Part shown: piece after piece, positions 24,601-33,470 of the stretch | How positions within the stretch are numbered: position 1 is the first letter of the stretch | Layout: the number at the start of each line of letters is the position of its first letter | Assembly (NCBI RefSeq): GCF_954871325.1 | Contig: NC_088775.1 | Location: 10,455,561 to 10,519,560 of the forward strand | Reading direction: 5' to 3' | Length of the DNA stretch: 64,000 bases | DNA from: Gordionus sp. m RMFG-2023 | Taxonomy: Eukaryota; Nematomorpha; Gordioida; Chordodea; Parachordodidae | The notes under the pieces: generated by a model | Databases searched by the model: none | What the model was told of the DNA's origin: nothing | What the model saw: only the letters and a program-made list of their open reading frames with translations | Position numbers and translations under genes: made by a program

Positions 24601-26865
24601 TTAAGTTTTGAAATAGATTTATAACTAAATGATACATACTTTCATATCTTATTGTTATTGGGGTCTCCTAACCCTCGGAGACCCTAGTCATGTTTACGAC
24701 TGCGAGTATAGTGCCTTCTACACTTTAGTAAATTTAATTATAATCAAGTTTTTAAAGCTCAGATTAAATTACCGAGATTGAGCCCAACAATTCTATATCA
24801 ATTAAATGCATTTATATAAGGCTAAATAAAATATAAATCACTAATTAAGTGACTATTATAAGACAAATTTTTCAGTATATATAATATTAAGCACCTTCAT
24901 TTTAATTCTATCAGATGAGTTGAATTGCACTTCTAAGGGTGCAACATTTCTAATCGACTTTTAACTCATTAGACTGTGATTACAAGTCCCTTATATCGAA
25001 TTTTTATTATTACGAATATTCGAAATTATTAATCAACCATTATTTGTTCAAAGCTATTATGAATGGCAAAAGCAGCCGAATGAGAAAAATAAGCAACCCT
25101 ATTTTTTCTATTTTCCCGAATGCGGAATCTTACCAAACGATTTAGCGCAAGTCAAAAATGTTGGAAATGACCGGGAATACGTTTGGTCTTGTCCTAAGCT
25201 TTTAACCATGGCTGGTTTATTTGATATACACTGTGAAGAAGTAATTTTCTTAAAATAGTATACGCCATTTTTTTTACTATTAAATAGAAAATTTTCGATT
25301 ACTATAATAAAACCATATTTGTCAGTTTAATTACATTTTTTTGGTTAATTTCCGTATAAAAAAATATATCATACTAAAAGAAATAGGAGAGCAAAAAATA
25401 AGGTAATTAATTAATAATTCTATCTGCCAAATTAACAGAATAAAATATTAAATTATGCTTCTATTATAATTTAATTTTAATTCTTATCTTGGCAAGATAT
25501 TAACTTAAAAACATTTAAAAATAGAGAAAACGAAGATAATTTAACCCTGGATTCTCATTTTTTGGTGAAATGATTTATTGTAAGTTTATGTTGTCTATTT
25601 TATTTTGTTTATTTCAAATTAAATCCCTGAAATGTTAAAATTTTTATATTTATAAATAGATATAAAATTTTTATATTAATAAATAGATATAAAATTATAT
25701 ATAAGAAAGTTTAAAATAGAACGCAAATCTTATATAAACATTTATAAAATTATCAATAGCACTCTTAATAAAAATAATTTAGATGAATTTGCTTTATATT
25801 CAGTTTATTAATTTTACAAATAGCTTTTTAAAAAAAATATCTTGACTATGAAGGATTGACTCTATTTATACTCAAAAGTAATTAATTGGAATTTCACTAG
25901 TTAATTGTTATTTTTTTCTTTCTTAGCCTGAATCGAAACTGTACTCTTATACTATATTGACTGTCCCAGCTCATCAATCAGTTTCTTGGATACACGATCG
26001 TATGCCTGTAAGTATTGAGAACTTTTGATTTTTTCACTCGGGTTAAATACAAATAAATTAGTTCCAATATTATTTTTGAAAGTAAAAAAATATTTTTATT
26101 TTTCAGGGAATTATAGATGGGGACGATAACATTAAGATGTGGTTAGACGCCGATATACCATCCGAGAAAGTTATATTTAAAAATAGTTTTGATTAATTCA
26201 ATCGCGATTACCCAAGACCAATAATTTGAATACTTAAATAAAGAGATGAGTGTGCCCATTCTTTTTCTAAGTGTTAATTTAAAAAAAACCCCATGTAATA
26301 AAATAATTAAATTGCCAAAAAGATATTCAGTAATTTATTTTCGATTTCGAACACAGTTGCGCTAAGTTTATTAAATTAGCATGAATCATAAAATTCTAGG
26401 TTATGCACCTCGTGGAGCCTTGCGGCAAATTGCATTATCATCCCGTTTCGGCCTTAGTCAATAACACGCAAAATGTTGGGCAAGAAGATATCTATCCAGT
26501 CGCTCTGCCGAATGCAAAGTCTAAGAAAATGTGAGAATTTGCGAAAAATATAAAATAATAAGATCGTTAGTAAATTATTTTGTGTAACAAATAATCAGAT
26601 TCAGTTTTAGCATTTGAAATTTTTAATGTGATTTTACTAAACAAATAGCAAACATGAGCTAGACCCAAGTGATCAAGGTATAAAACGATATTTTAACCCA
26701 ACGCCTAAAGAGGGTCATCGTCGAAAAACAACAAATGATACGGACACTAGTTTTGAACCGAGTGATATTTCAGAACCTGGAAAAGTATACGATAAAACCC
26801 TAAAGTCGGAATTCGATAAGGAAGAATCAAATGAAAGCACCAATACCAAAGGTTCTAATATTTGA
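15639..26865 (+). CDS. HMCES: HMCES, SRAP-domain abasic-site DNA-protein crosslinker
   Basis: Exons: 15639-15658, 15704-15835, 15877-16092, 25054-25240, 25927-26007, 26107-26169, 26400-26530 and 26649-26865 (TGA). All junctions are GT-AG and in phase, giving 348 residues; human HMCES has 354. SRAP proteins covalently trap abasic sites in single-stranded DNA through Cys2 after removal of Met1, shielding them during replication. The start MCGRTAC is fixed by that Cys. Motifs in order: APSYNKPPQ (40-48), LIPSWFKKG (78-86), INCRKEG with Asn95, VLAEGYYEW with Glu126, LLTMAGLFD (172-180), WIHDRMP with His208, and HPVSALVNN (247-255). Thus the Cys, Asn, Glu and His of the active site are all kept. 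The last exon encodes a charged, disordered tail with DQGIKRYF (285-292), a possible PCNA-binding motif. Introns 1 and 2 are only 45 and 41 bp, whereas intron 3 is 8,961 bp and holds two hAT elements and a Ty3 scrap. This gene looks functional. Confidence 0.93.
16093..17456 (+). other. HMCES intron 3, first part: nothing recognised
   Basis: AT-rich intron DNA. A run of G at 16861-16873 is followed by GC-richer sequence to about 16975 (CTGCTGGCGAAGG, GGGGTCCCCTG) that may be a scrap of a transposon end. No gene or delimited element is seen. Confidence 0.4.
17823..17985 (-). pseudogene. BED zinc-finger fragment of a hAT transposase
   Basis: The minus strand reads SNPVRSYFKLD, then SICKIEDCGKVLTGDHAANL and ERHIERFH. 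This is a BED finger: an aromatic block near its start (S-x-V-x-x-YF), two Cys four residues apart, then paired His (H-x7-H, with a further H five residues on). BED fingers form the DNA-binding N-terminus of many hAT transposases. No catalytic core follows within the element, which fits an internally deleted copy. Confidence 0.7.
18098..18727. repeat. Nested inverted repeats inside the hAT at 17465
   Basis: The stretch 18098-18166 (AACTTGGATTATAGAATTTA and on) matches the reverse complement of 18663-18727 along some 65 bp. Inside it, 18440-18480 (GATGTTAAACTATA) is again mirrored by 18618-18660. The arrangement could be a foldback MITE inserted in the hAT or a palindromic rearrangement of its interior. 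Confidence 0.7.
19059..20159. other. HMCES intron 3, transposon-end fragments
   Basis: Two GC-richer islands stand out. At 19237-19330, GGTGTACCGATACCG and GATATCGGCCGAT resemble the ends seen at 27321 and 34900. At 19386-19580, GAGGTCTGCATTGGGCGGG and repeated GCCCGCC resemble hAT subterminal repeats, with a possible partner ACACCTCTA near 19667; no matching target duplication was found. Nothing is recognised at 19670-20159. Confidence 0.4.
20160..20930 (+). mobile_element. Ty3-type pol fossil (RNase H to integrase N-terminus)
   Basis: The sequence encodes, in order, a TDASN-type start of RNase H, a YNIMYKNGAS block typical of the end of the Ty3 RNase H region, and GDDGILFWNDKLIIPYSLQK with a following H-x3-H-like stretch typical of the integrase N-terminal zinc region. 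Gag, protease, most of the reverse transcriptase and the integrase core are missing and no long terminal repeats were found. It is a truncated, heavily broken old fragment in HMCES intron 3, distinct in sequence from the element at 54360. Confidence 0.7.
21270..21656 (+). repeat. Tandem duplication of a 192-bp segment
   Basis: TCGATAAATATTAAT..GTAGGGCCAACTATTC through the phrase ATAGGGTTTAAACTTTCC occurs twice, starting near 21291 and 21483. The two copies differ at only a few positions, so the duplication is recent. It is noncoding intron DNA just left of the hAT at 21723. Confidence 0.85.
21984..22110 (-). pseudogene. hAT (ZMYM/DUF4371 type) transposase C-terminus
   Basis: The minus strand ends with ILNIHRHLTTSKDEIIEKLA and QSQRRLDFTL, then stop at 21984. 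L-x-N-I-H-R followed by a helical stretch and R-x-[DN]-F marks the C-terminus of hAT transposases of the ZMYM/TTF-zinc-finger group. The dimerisation core just upstream is interrupted by the MITE at 22117. More decayed pieces of the same frame can be read at 22675-22950 (LTNLQILLPQKPSQPFSDND, AESILSELKEI). Confidence 0.65.
22117..22501. mobile_element. Small MITE (385 bp) nested in hAT copy A
   Basis: CAGAGACCTGCAGA at the left and TCTGCAGGCCTCTG at the right are inverted repeats. The flanks TACTTCTT and TTATTCTT agree at six of eight positions, a decayed hAT-type duplication. Inside are repeated GCCGGGCCTGAAAATTTT units of about 30-45 bp. A copy of the same MITE is found in the other hAT copy (31990-32347), so it inserted before the two hAT copies separated. 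Confidence 0.7.
23557..25053 (+). other. HMCES intron 3, last part
   Basis: Mostly AT-rich and without recognisable elements. It contains a short tandem duplication at 24124-24201. The stretch 24657-24720 (GGGGTCTCCTAACCCTCGGAGACCC) forms a local hairpin of unknown meaning. It ends in the acceptor TTCAAAG at 25047-25053, which lacks a strong pyrimidine tract. Confidence 0.45.
24124..24201 (+). repeat. 39-bp tandem duplication
   Basis: GTGATGCCGATGTAACGTTT with the following TTTTTGCTTCTTA is present twice, at 24124 and 24163, with two differences. It is noncoding. Confidence 0.85.
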
Positions 26866-26889
26866 GAGATTTCCACTTTATAAAACCGA

Positions 26890-26895
26890 AATAAA
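26890..26895 (+). promoter_or_regulatory. Candidate polyadenylation signal of HMCES
   Basis: AATAAA begins 25 bp past the HMCES stop codon. The placement is plausible for a short 3' end, though the hexamer is frequent in this AT-rich DNA. Confidence 0.4.
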
Positions 26896-28352
26896 TTATT
26901 TTACAAGCGACTCAAATTATCACTAATAAAATCTAATATAACTGATATGTTTGTCTTATTTCATGAGTGATTGTGAAAAAAGGTGTCATTTATTTTTTTG
27001 ATGTAGTTATTTAAACTAAATAAGTTTTTCAACATATGCATTTTGAATAATTAATAATTTAATATTTTTTCAGTTTAATATATAAATTAGAATGCAATTT
27101 TATTAAAACGATAATTAGGTATATTCTTTGCTGGGAGAAGTTTATAGTAATCTAATCTAATGACCAAACAAACAAACACATGTTTGTGTACACCATATAC
27201 TCACTCATATTCCATTGTTCCTATTTTTGGGGGATTTATAGATTGAAGGCTTTTTTCGAATCCTTAGCCCACTCCAAATTTTTTATATGGTTAAACTCTT
27301 AAATCATGAGTTATTTTATCAGAGATGTACCCACCCAGTATCAGTATCGGCCGATATTTTAAATTTTAACCGGTCATAAATGACAATTAACTTTCATAGA
27401 TTAAAATTTATTTATTTATAAACAGATTGGTATAAAAATTTCAAAACCGATAGGGAGAAAAATAAACAAAATTTTTTTTTTACTCTGGCCCGGCTTTTTT
27501 GAAAACTCCCTCATTTTTTTTAAACAATAGATTTTTTAAAATCAAATTTATAAAACATTTTTTTCCCATCAGCCTGACGAAATTTTTGGAGGTCGGGAGA
27601 AGGCTTTGCACATTTTCATCATCTTTTTTTAGGAATTTTATTTCCGATTTGCCCACTTAGCCGAATCTAGGAAAATAATTCCTGGGGAAAAAATTATCCA
27701 GAAAAAAAATCCCACAGAAAATAATTCGCCTATTTTTTGATCCTTATAAAATATAAAATTATTTTTAGATAATTAACAAAAATAGGGAAAAAAATCTCCA
27801 ATCTCCAAATAAAATATCTTTCAATCTTTGAGTGGATTGCAATGACTATATGGATATGAAAGAGAATCATATAAAAATTGAAAAATTATATATTAATAAT
27901 AAAATTTGTAATATATAATTAAAAAAATTCCTATAAAATTTTTCCAAATAAAAATTTACCAGATAAAATTGTTAAACAAAATTATAAATATTAACTAGTG
28001 ATTAATATCAAACCTAATCAAATTTTTAAATTATTATTAATTAATCCTAACCAATATAATGTATAATGGGGTTTGGTAAAAATTAAACAAAACAATATTT
28101 GTAAAATAAACGAATTGGATACCTAGTCTATGTGATATTAATCTAAATATTATTATAATCTAAGTAAGGCCGGCCCAGATTTCTTATTTTAGCCCGGATT
28201 TATAAATTCATACCATTTTTTGAACCGGACCTGCACTACTTTAATTAAATCTAAAAAAATATTTAATTTACATAAATTAATCATTTCTATGAAGTTTTTA
28301 GAAATATTTTAAAAATTTAAATAATCTTTGTTGATAATTTTTGGAATATAAA
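26896..28352. other. Intergenic, with a possible transposon terminus
   Basis: At 27321 CAGAGATGTACCCACCCAG followed by TATCAGTATCGGCCGATAT resembles a hAT terminus, with a possible partner at 34900-34966. At 28165-28240 a short GCCGGCCC/AACCGGACCTGC patch resembles the ends of the small MITE family. The remainder is AT-rich and I see nothing in it. Confidence 0.4.
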
Positions 28353-28554
28353 ATATATTATGTACTATGTCACGAACTTGATATTTGTCGTTAGTTGGCG
28401 AAAATAATAGCATGACTTTTACTAACTCTCAAATAGCGCCCTTTTATGTTTTAATATATTATGTTTTATGTCACAAACTTGATATTTGTCATTAATTGGC
28501 GAAAATAATAGCATGACTTTTACTAACTCTCAAATAGCACCCTTTTATGTTTTT
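28353..28554 (+). repeat. Tandem duplication of a 101-bp segment
   Basis: ATATATTATG..TATGTCAC.AACTTG through CAAATAGC.CCCTTTTATG occurs twice in a row, starting at 28353 and 28454, with only a few differences. It is noncoding. Confidence 0.85.
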
Positions 28555-29084
28555 AATGCTATTCAGTGGCGAAATAGGAAATTAGCAATTCAAGTCTTCT
28601 ATTTGATAAAAATTATTTTACTTAAGTATTTAATGTCTACTATAAAAATTTAACTGGCTGAATAAAAAATTAATAAAAAACTTGCTTAAATTATTTTTTT
28701 TTACTGCCCAATTTAAATTAAATACTGACAAAAGTAATAAAAAATACTGACCATTTTAATAAAAAAAAACATATATTTCAGAGGTGATTATCAGCACTGA
28801 TTATTATATATTTCAAATCTTATAATTATTATTTTGCTTATGAATTTTTTTTAAAATTTACAGAAAAGAAATAATTATATTTTTATTTTAATAAAATGAT
28901 ATATGAAACAATAGAAGTCATTATTCAAATGAAACAATGTTCTCCAATTGAAGAGAGAAAATTAGGTAAGTCCCTTTTCTCTTCTAAAAAATCAATACAT
29001 AAATTTTTCAAAATATTTTGTTTTGTGGCATAACTACGATTTTTTTTGGGAGTGTAGCTTCAATACTCCATTGACCGATTTTAC

Positions 29085-29515
29085 CCATGTCGACGGCTAT
29101 TTTCATCCTCATCTTTTCAATTAGTTCCTATATCTTAGGCTTTTTGTGACCTATAATATGCTGAAATCGACTATTCCACCCTTCACATACATTATTTGTT
29201 CGATTTTCCCCAGCAATTGTACCATTGAATATATTCCATGTTTCTGGTGGAAACAATGGATCTTTTTGTCTTTGCCAGTTTCTCCCATTTCTTAACTCTC
29301 CATTCACAGAATTTTTATCAAAATATAACAATAATTCTCTGTTTTCATTCGATGCAATTGTCTTTAAATATTCCAAATACTAACTCGTCGATCATTGCTG
29401 CAAATAAACAACGATGGATCATTACGATATGTTGATTCTAATCCTAATTCTTGAATCTTCTTATGGGTAGATTGAGTTAGATGATAGAAACATCCTTGGA
29501 TGGTGTCTCTACCTA
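29085..29515 (-). pseudogene. MULE transposase, C-terminal half
   Basis: The minus strand reads DTIQGCFYHLTQSTHKKIQE, then PETWNIFNGT and RTNNVCEGWNSRFQHIIG. G-C-x-F/Y-H-[FL]-x-Q-[SA] after the DFE block and R-T-N-N-x-x-E-G-W-x-x-x-F are the diagnostic end motifs of invertebrate MULE transposases. The reading frame changes between the two blocks, so this copy is decayed. It begins just after an acceptor-like TTTTAG on the minus strand (29516-29521), matching a donor-like site at the end of the upstream part near 32785. Confidence 0.75.
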
Positions 29516-29521
29516 AAAGTG

Positions 29522-30680
29522 GAAAATAAATAGATTAAATTAATTGTAGGTTTTATTGAATATTGTTTTTATTAATTTTGAATAACACAAAATTGGTTTT
29601 AATTTCTTGACACTCATATTTATTATTTAATTAAACATCTTTCAACAGTGGCTATGTATTATTTAAATGCTCACTTTTTCGATGAACCAGAGTTCTAGAA
29701 TGTTCAAACAAACCTTGGCTTTATTTTTGACTTTTATTGGGATAATTTTATATCAAAATTAATTTAGATAGCTTACTATTTTACAAATAAAATTTATATT
29801 TAATTACTTAAACACAGGGATGCTAACTCAACAAAAATTTTATCCAGGTTTTTTGAATCCCTGCTTAAACAGTTTTTTTAAAAGTCATGTCTTTTTTCAA
29901 AAACATAGTGCCTCCCCCCTCCCCTTCAATCCAAATAGCTAAAAACGCTTATAATTTTTTTAAATATGATGGTTCTTTTTTAAACAAAAAACATTATTCT
30001 ACGTTAGCGCACGATTATTAAATTTAATGTGATGTGATTTATTGCAAATTTATTCACCTGCTCTGCTGCCATTTGTGATCATTTTATTAAAAGTAAGAAA
30101 ATATAAAAAACAGGAAAAATATCTTAATTAATAATGACTAATTTGAAATATTCGTCCTCTAGTCGACTCAAATTTATAATTCCTATTTACTCCTCAAGTT
30201 GAAAGTCTTAAATTAAACAGAACAAATATCTTAATTTGTAATGACTAATTTGATACTCGTCCTCTAGTTGACTCAACTTGACGACTTGAGTTCATATGAA
30301 CTATTCGTCCTCTATTAAACTCAGGTATATAATTCGTATTCACGCCTCATGTTGAAAGTAAAAGAATATTAGAAACAGAATAAATTATATAATTCATATT
30401 CACGATTCTTGAAAGTCTAAAGTAGGAAATAATTGTTTTGTTAATTAATAAAAACCAAATATTCGTCCTCTAGTCGACTCATATTCATGACTCAAGTAAT
30501 TTTGTGTGAATTTTTTTTGACCCCAAACTTGGCTCAGTTTTCGACTGTCGATTTACAACAATATACTCGAAAATAATTCCTATAAACATCAGGAAAAGGA
30601 AAATACGAAATTTAAAAAATTTCAAGATCCACTGGTCCAAAATACATTCTATAATCAAGTCCTCACATAGACAATATTAA
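29522..30680. other. Intron-like spacer of the MULE, with degenerate repeats
   Basis: AT-rich, noncoding. Between 30140 and 30500 the phrase TATTCGTCCTCTAGTCGACTC recurs four times in degenerate form (near 30150, 30250, 30306 and 30460), each followed by a CATTCACG.CTC.AGTTGAAAG-like block, giving an irregular tandem repeat of roughly 60-150 bp spacing. Confidence 0.5.
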
Positions 30681-30682
30681 TA

Positions 30683-31395
30683 TATTTACAAAATAAACAC
30701 ATTAAAAATTTACCACATATAAAATTTTTTCTTTAATCATTCCGTTTCGACAATTTTATTTCTTCCATCTCCGCGTCTGTATATTCTTCCCCCTCTTTGA
30801 TCTGGCCTTTAATTATACATACCAAGTCTCCTAGAGTATCTTGTATTGCATTCACTTGCGGAATCCGGAACACCTTTTTTATAGATTTTTTCATGGAGTT
30901 CACTAATCGGCCGCTTGATTGTTGAATATTCCCTTGATAAGTCCTTGGTGGCCACACTCGATTGCCATAGTACTTCATCCTGGAATCTAATTCGTTCATC
31001 TTGTTATAATTAATCAGTCCCAACTTTTCTTTTTTTATCTTCGCATTATAATTACTTGAGCAGCTAGGTTGACTTATACCATCCAATTCCTCGCGATAGA
31101 ATTTGGATTTACACTTTTTTTAACAAATATGCTGGCATTTTACATTCTGCCATCAAGTGGTCAGACACCGAAAACATTTTCTTCCAGTATTAAATGCTTT
31201 ATTTTTCCTCTCGAAACCTTTCACTGATTTCGGAATCACAATAATTTTTACATAACATACTCCACAATCTATAAGGGGAAGTTCAGTAGGGTTCATTAAA
31301 ATTAATGAAAGAAATAAAATTATTGCAACCGGATGATTAAAGAAAAAATTTTATATGTGGTAAATTTTTAATGTGTTTATCTTGTAAATATATTA
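30683..31395 (-). mobile_element. Segment bounded by 57-bp inverted repeats, carrying an orphan frame
   Basis: ATTTACAAAATAAACACATT with the following AAAAATTTACCACATATAAA at 30688-30742 is mirrored almost perfectly at 31333-31390. The enclosed 590 bp holds an unrecognised open frame on the minus strand. No convincing target duplication was seen, so whether this is a mobile element or a local inverted duplication is open. It lies between the two halves of the MULE transposase. Confidence 0.55.
30733..31086 (-). CDS. Unrecognised 117-codon frame inside the inverted repeats
   Basis: No family is recognised. The product is basic and hydrophilic, with RVWPPRTYQGNIQQSSGRLV in the middle and a highly charged end (EGEEYTDAEMEEIKLSKRND); the stop lies inside the left inverted repeat. 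There is no Met near the start (it opens with TTG), so if real this is part of a longer or spliced coding region. Upstream on the same strand (31100-31280) are Cys-rich codons including CFRC and DHLMAEC in different frames, hinting at a decayed zinc-binding module. Base composition is less AT-biased than the surroundings, which supports past coding. Confidence 0.35.
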   Translation of the reverse strand: MDGISQPSCSSNYNAKIKKEKLGLINYNKMNELDSRMKYYGNRVWPPRTYQGNIQQSSGRLVNSMKKSIKKVFRIPQVNAIQDTLGDLVCIIKGQIKEGEEYTDAEMEEIKLSKRND

Positions 31396-31422
31396 TTTAC
31401 ATATATTATTATTATCTACAAC

Positions 31423-32748
31423 CATTGGCGTACGCAGCGGGGGGGGGGCAAACCCCCCTTCTCCCCCCCCCTCTCCAAAGCCAAAAAATGCAGATGCCAG
31501 ATATATTTTTCAAAAATATTATTGTTTATATTAATTTTTATTTGTTAATATTTATTCGTATCTCATATTAAATATATATTTAATTATATTTATTATCACA
31601 TTTATCTACTAAGTTATTTTATCAATTAATTTCGATTTCAAGTTTTCCGACGTAATATTTACTTATTATTTTCAAATTTTTAGTGGCGTAATATGTATCT
31701 ACCATTTTCAAATTTCTAGTCAAATAATAATTATTTCTGAAACTTCTTGTCCAACAGAGAAAAAGAGATTGCACCTTGTCAAACAAGATAGAGTCTCTGA
31801 CATCAAGCAGTAACAGCTTTTAAGGAGTTAGAAGAGCCAATTATTTGCTATTACTGAAATATCACAATGAAATATTTCCTCAGAAGCAAGAAAATTATTG
31901 GATTCAATGCTTATTACAAATTTTATTTCTCATTAGAATGTATTATTTAATTATACAACTATTTTAAGTATTACTTTTCAAAAACATCGGCCTGGGTTTT
32001 TTTTTAATTTTCAGGCCCGGCCTTTTTTAAGAAAATTTTTAAGGCCCGGCTCGGCTTTTTTTTTAAATTTTCAGGCTCAGCCTGGCTATTTTTAAATAAA
32101 ATTTTCAGGCCCGGCTCGGATTTTTTTAAAATAAATTATATTTATTTATGATTTTTATAGCTAATAATAACAATTTCAAATATAGGCTGTTTTAAAAAAT
32201 ACACCCCGGCCTGGGTGTTTTTTTTAAATAATTCAGGCCCGGCTTGGGTGTTTTTTTTAAATAATTCAGGCCCGGCTTGGGTGTTTTTTTAAAAATTTCG
32301 GGCCCGGCCCGAGTATATTTAAAAAAATTAAAATACTCAGGTCTCTGAAAAACATACCAAGAAGTACAACATGTGAAAGTAGTTTGAAAGGTTTGGATCT
32401 TTTGAATATTCACAGGCATTTGACGACAAGCAAGGATGAGATAATTGAAAAATTAGCTCAATCCCAACGAAGATTGGATTTTACATTGTAAATATATAAC
32501 ATACAAAATACAATTATTCCTAAGAAACTTTTTATGTAAAGGCTCAAAAAATTCAAATTTCAATTTTGGGTCATTTAAGTGATTCTTTACATATAATTTT
32601 TTTATAATTCACATTAATTTAAAATTGTGTATTAGGAATAGTTATTAGTCCTAATAAATTTATGCTTGATATTTTTAAAAAACAATAATATTTCTTAAAA
32701 AAATTTATTATCCCCCCTCCCCAGACCAAATTTCTGCATACGCGCCTG
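31423..32748 (+). mobile_element. hAT transposon copy B (1.33 kb), inverted relative to copy A
   Basis: The ends CATTGGCGTACGCAGCGG and TTTCTGCATACGCGCCTG match those of the element at 21723 in reverse. TCTACAAC is duplicated exactly on both sides (31415-31422 and 32749-32756). The interior aligns to copy A but lacks the part corresponding to about 22450-22990. The same nested MITE is present at about 31990-32347, and a transposase end (ILNIHRHLTTSKDEIIEK) is read in plus orientation near 32395-32490. It inserted between the N- and C-terminal parts of the MULE. Confidence 0.92.
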
Positions 32749-32759
32749 TCTACAACAAA

Positions 32760-33470
32760 TATATAATATAATTAAATCATTAAAAGAAACCTAGAATATT
32801 TTCAACGGCTTTGATTGAAGCCTTTTCAAAATCCATATAAATGGTCTATCACTAAATTGCGTTCTTAAGCTTTTTCAAGTAAAATCTTATAAACTTCTTA
32901 ATTTTTATACATTTTTCTTTGTAGCAAAAAGTATGCCGCTGTAACAAATAACGTTTTAAAGGGTATTTTAATTACATATGCAAATATAAATGAGGTGCCA
33001 ATTTGAAATCCCCGTCTATATTCCAAGACTTGATTTCGGCTAACATCTTGAGCATATAATCGGTAGCGAATATAATTATTCATTCATCTGCATCTGCCAT
33101 TATCATGCAAAAGAAATCTCTCGTTCGTGGGAAATCCCGTTGTATCTCAATCCTCTAATATTAAAAGATATTTTCAAAAAAATAATGACTTAAATATGAT
33201 TTAACCTGAAATACTTAACTCTTTCAATGTAGTCGGAATAGGAGGAAGCCTTTTTATTTGGTGATTTCTAAGTGTATGCTTGATACTATCCTCATTCGGA
33301 AGCCTTTTTCTGGATTCGGGAGACAATTTAGACATTTCTTCTGCGTATATTTGGCTTGATTTGTTTCAGAGGCTTTTATTTTCATAGTGTTTATAGCATG
33401 TTCAATTTTATATTCATGTGGGTTTATAGGATTAATATGAGGCATATATCTCAATGAATAATTATTTTCA
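32760..33470 (-). pseudogene. MULE transposase, N-terminal and catalytic part
   Basis: On the minus strand, in order: HINPINPHEYKIEHAINTMK, RLPPIPTTLKELSISG, IIFATDYMLKMLAEIKSWN with IDGDFKLAP, AAYFLLQRKMY, and DFEKASIKAVENILG. These match the MULE layout: a H-x-HP-like lead after the zinc finger, R-x-P-P-x-P, I-x-F-A-T, the DG-x-F-K first catalytic Asp block, [VT]-x-A-Y-x-L-L, and the DFE-x-A second catalytic block. Blocks sit in different frames, so the gene is broken. A donor-like GTTTCT follows the last block, and the GCFYHL block resumes at 29515 after an acceptor-like site, suggesting an intron into which copy B of the hAT inserted. Confidence 0.75.

Noticed and set aside
24657-24720. 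Hairpin GGGGTCTCCTAACCCTCGGAGACCC considered as part of a tRNA
   Set aside because: No cloverleaf could be drawn: no A- and B-box words and no acceptor stem partner.
32192-32419. 75-codon frame with repeated KTPKPGLNYLK
   Set aside because: It is a translation of the GGCCCGGCTT repeats in the MITE nested in hAT copy B.
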